6,516 nt of DNA from an uncultured Parvibacter sp. Its GTDB lineage: Bacteria; Actinomycetota; Coriobacteriia; Coriobacteriales; Eggerthellaceae. Below the pieces are notes generated by a model. That model saw only the letters and a program-made list of their open reading frames with translations. It searched no databases and was not told the origin of the DNA. Position numbers and translations under genes: made by a program. Below are positions 4,940 to 6,516 of this stretch, piece by piece. Position 1 is the stretch's first letter, and each line of letters opens with the position of its first letter. The stretch covers positions 1 through 6,516 of the forward strand of contig CAJUNI010000022.1 of assembly GCA_910587945.1 (NCBI GenBank). Reading direction: 5' to 3'.

Positions 4940-6516
4940 CTATAAAGCTATATACCACAAGTTTGTCAAATCAATGGCTTCACGAAGTTGGTTAAGTACC
5001 GCCTCATCGACAAAGCCTTCTACATTCATATAAATCAAGGCGCGAGCCTCATCGGGGTTCGTACCAATTTGCATGGTGGTGATATTTACTCCAGCCTCAC
5101 CCAAAATGGTGCCAATGGTTCCCACCCGGCCGGGAGCATCCACATACTCAAAGACCAGACCTTGTTTGGCGGGAGCAATATCAATCTTGTAGCCATTCAA
5201 AGCGATGATGCGAGCACGCTGCTCCATGCCGAAGAGCGTGACTCCAACATCTACCCCATCAGCCACAATGCGCACACTCGAGGCATATTCCCCCGCATCA
5301 GGCAACGACTCGCAAGCTACTTCAATACCATGGCGGGTGGCTACCTGACGTGCATTAGAAGGCGATACATTGCCCACCGAACGATAGCTCAACATGCCAT
5401 CAAGTACACCAGCTACTAAGTAGGCCGAATCTGCATCAGCCACCGAACCTGCCATCTCAAGTCGCAAGGTCTTTGGCATCTTCCCCAAGAATTGACTCAG
5501 CATAGCGCCGGCCAGCTTGCAAGCCGAAACATAGGGCCCTACCACATCAATGACCTCAGAGGGTTGCGAGGCTGAATTGAGGGCAGTAGAGACGATAGAT
5601 CCCTCGAGACCTTCCCAGACGTACTCAGCAATTTGCTTGCCCGCACGAACTTGAGCCTCATGGGTTACCGGTGCTACATGAGGAGTTAACAGCGCTTGAG
5701 GGAATTCTGCGAAGGGCGAATCCACGGCTGGCTCTTCGTCATAGACATCCAAACCGACCGCAGCAATTTTTCCTGCTGCCAAGAAATCAGCGAGGGATTT
5801 CTCCTGATAGATGCCACCACGTGCAGTATTGACGAGAATTACGCCCTCTTTCATGGCCGCAAATTCTTCCGGACCAAACATGCCAATGGTTTCCGGTGTG
5901 CGCGGTAGATGTACGGTGATGAAATCTGCAATGGGCAAAATGTCCTCAATGGAGGCATAGAGTTCTACGCCCAATGCATTGGCCCGCTCAGGATTGCAGT
6001 AGGGATCATAGCCTACGACATGCATACCAAAGGCTCGTGCTCGCTCGGCCACAAGGCCTCCCACGCGACCAAGCCCAAAAATTGCTAGCGTCTTATGGTA
6101 GAGCTCCGTGCCGGTATACTCAGCCCGCTCCCAACGTCCCTCATGAACCGAAGCATTGGCCTGAGGGAGCTTGCGCGCACAAGCCAAGAGCAGCGCCATG
6201 GTGTGCTCTGCGGTCGACACAATATTGGAAACTGGGGCATTGCATACCACGACCCCATGCTCACTAGCCGCTGCTACATCAATAGAATCAACGGTAACAC
6301 CGGCTCGCCCAATAATTTTTAGGCGCGATGCAGCATCAAGCACCGGAGCGGTGATTTTCGTGCCCGATCGCACAATAAGCGCGTCGTAATCTTTGACGCA
6401 AGCGATGAGCTCCTCTTCGGTGAGGCCGAATTTCTCATCAACCTCATAGCCCTTACGACGCAAAATAGCCAATCCCTCATCAGCAATAGGATCGGTAACC
6501 AAAATGCGTTTTTCGC
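4940..6516 (-). CDS. serA: D-3-phosphoglycerate dehydrogenase (start just outside window)
   Basis: SerA oxidises 3-phosphoglycerate to 3-phosphohydroxypyruvate with NAD, the first step of serine synthesis. The frame stays open to the right edge and reads EKRILVTDPIADEG, the usual SerA N-terminus, so the TTG at 6502 is an internal Leu codon and the true start is a few codons outside. Numbering from that Leu as 1: substrate domain 1 to about 95 and 290-310; NAD-binding domain with GLGRVG (143-148) and D166; catalytic candidates R228, E257 and H275. An intervening (ASB) domain (about 315-445) and a C-terminal ACT domain (about 448-520, with APGRVGTIGTILGEAGVNI) make this the long form; ACT domains commonly mediate serine feedback. 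Two conserved patches depart from consensus: HVAPVT after the catalytic His and GVTVDS in the substrate loop. Another D-2-hydroxyacid dehydrogenase activity is possible, but ASB plus ACT strongly favours SerA. Confidence 0.94.
   Translation of the reverse strand, partial: EKRILVTDPIADEGLAILRRKGYEVDEKFGLTEEELIACVKDYDALIVRSGTKITAPVLDAASRLKIIGRAGVTVDSIDVAAASEHGVVVCNAPVSNIVSTAEHTMALLLACARKLPQANASVHEGRWERAEYTGTELYHKTLAIFGLGRVGGLVAERARAFGMHVVGYDPYCNPERANALGVELYASIEDILPIADFITVHLPRTPETIGMFGPEEFAAMKEGVILVNTARGGIYQEKSLADFLAAGKIAAVGLDVYDEEPAVDSPFAEFPQALLTPHVAPVTHEAQVRAGKQIAEYVWEGLEGSIVSTALNSASQPSEVIDVVGPYVSACKLAGAMLSQFLGKMPKTLRLEMAGSVADADSAYLVAGVLDGMLSYRSVGNVSPSNARQVATRHGIEVACESLPDAGEYASSVRIVADGVDVGVTLFGMEQRARIIALNGYKIDIAPAKQGLVFEYVDAPGRVGTIGTILGEAGVNITTMQIGTNPDEARALIYMNVEGFVDEAVLNQLREAIDLTNLWYIAL

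Noticed and set aside
4988..5419. Plus-strand open frame of 143 codons opposite serA
   Set aside because: Antisense shadow of the conserved ACT/ASB region of serA; the composition is not protein-like and no family is recognisable.
6500..6502. TTG at 6502 as the serA start codon
   Set aside because: The frame continues upstream as EKRI, matching the usual SerA N-terminus (KRILVTDPIA), so the TTG encodes an internal Leu and the start lies outside the window.

Overview
All recognisable genes lie on the minus strand, so the window reads from right to left. It joins two transcription units. The first (6516 to 3383) is amino-acid biosynthesis: a long-form D-3-phosphoglycerate dehydrogenase (serA, start codon just outside the window), then 2-isopropylmalate synthase (leuA) 33 bases later. 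The second (about 3272 down to 1) is the conserved rimP-nusA-ylxR-infB translation/transcription-factor operon. infB runs off the left edge after 375 codons, before its G domain.

Between the units is a 229-base gene-free stretch (3154-3382 as numbered from the leading possible rimP start). In minus-strand order it holds a small UUCG hairpin just after the leuA stop, a bulged inverted repeat, an AT-rich extended -10 promoter candidate, a three-way competing CTTTC/GAAAG element, an intrinsic terminator and a strong Shine-Dalgarno for rimP. Because the terminator lies downstream of the probable rimP promoter, it looks like a leader attenuator for the rimP-nusA operon. It may also end read-through from serA-leuA. 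Within the operon the genes are tightly packed: 17 bases between rimP and nusA, 2 between nusA and ylxR, 3 between ylxR and infB. This suggests translational coupling.

The gene order rimP-nusA-ylxR-infB is typical of Gram-positive bacteria. A short NusA without C-terminal acidic repeats, a SerA with an intervening (ASB) domain plus ACT domain, and serA next to a leucine gene (as in mycobacteria, where serA lies by ilv/leu genes) all fit Actinomycetota. From memory of NusA sequences, including the C-terminal Cys/His tail, and from the moderate base composition, I infer a member of the class Coriobacteriia (Eggerthellaceae-like). That placement is unverified.

Most of the window is core housekeeping sequence. 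The points that deserve a second look are the Cys/His module fused to the NusA C-terminus, the attenuator-like rimP leader, a repeated motif inside the IF2 linker, and unusual residues around the SerA active site. I see no mobile element, CRISPR array, tRNA/rRNA gene, or gene on the plus strand.
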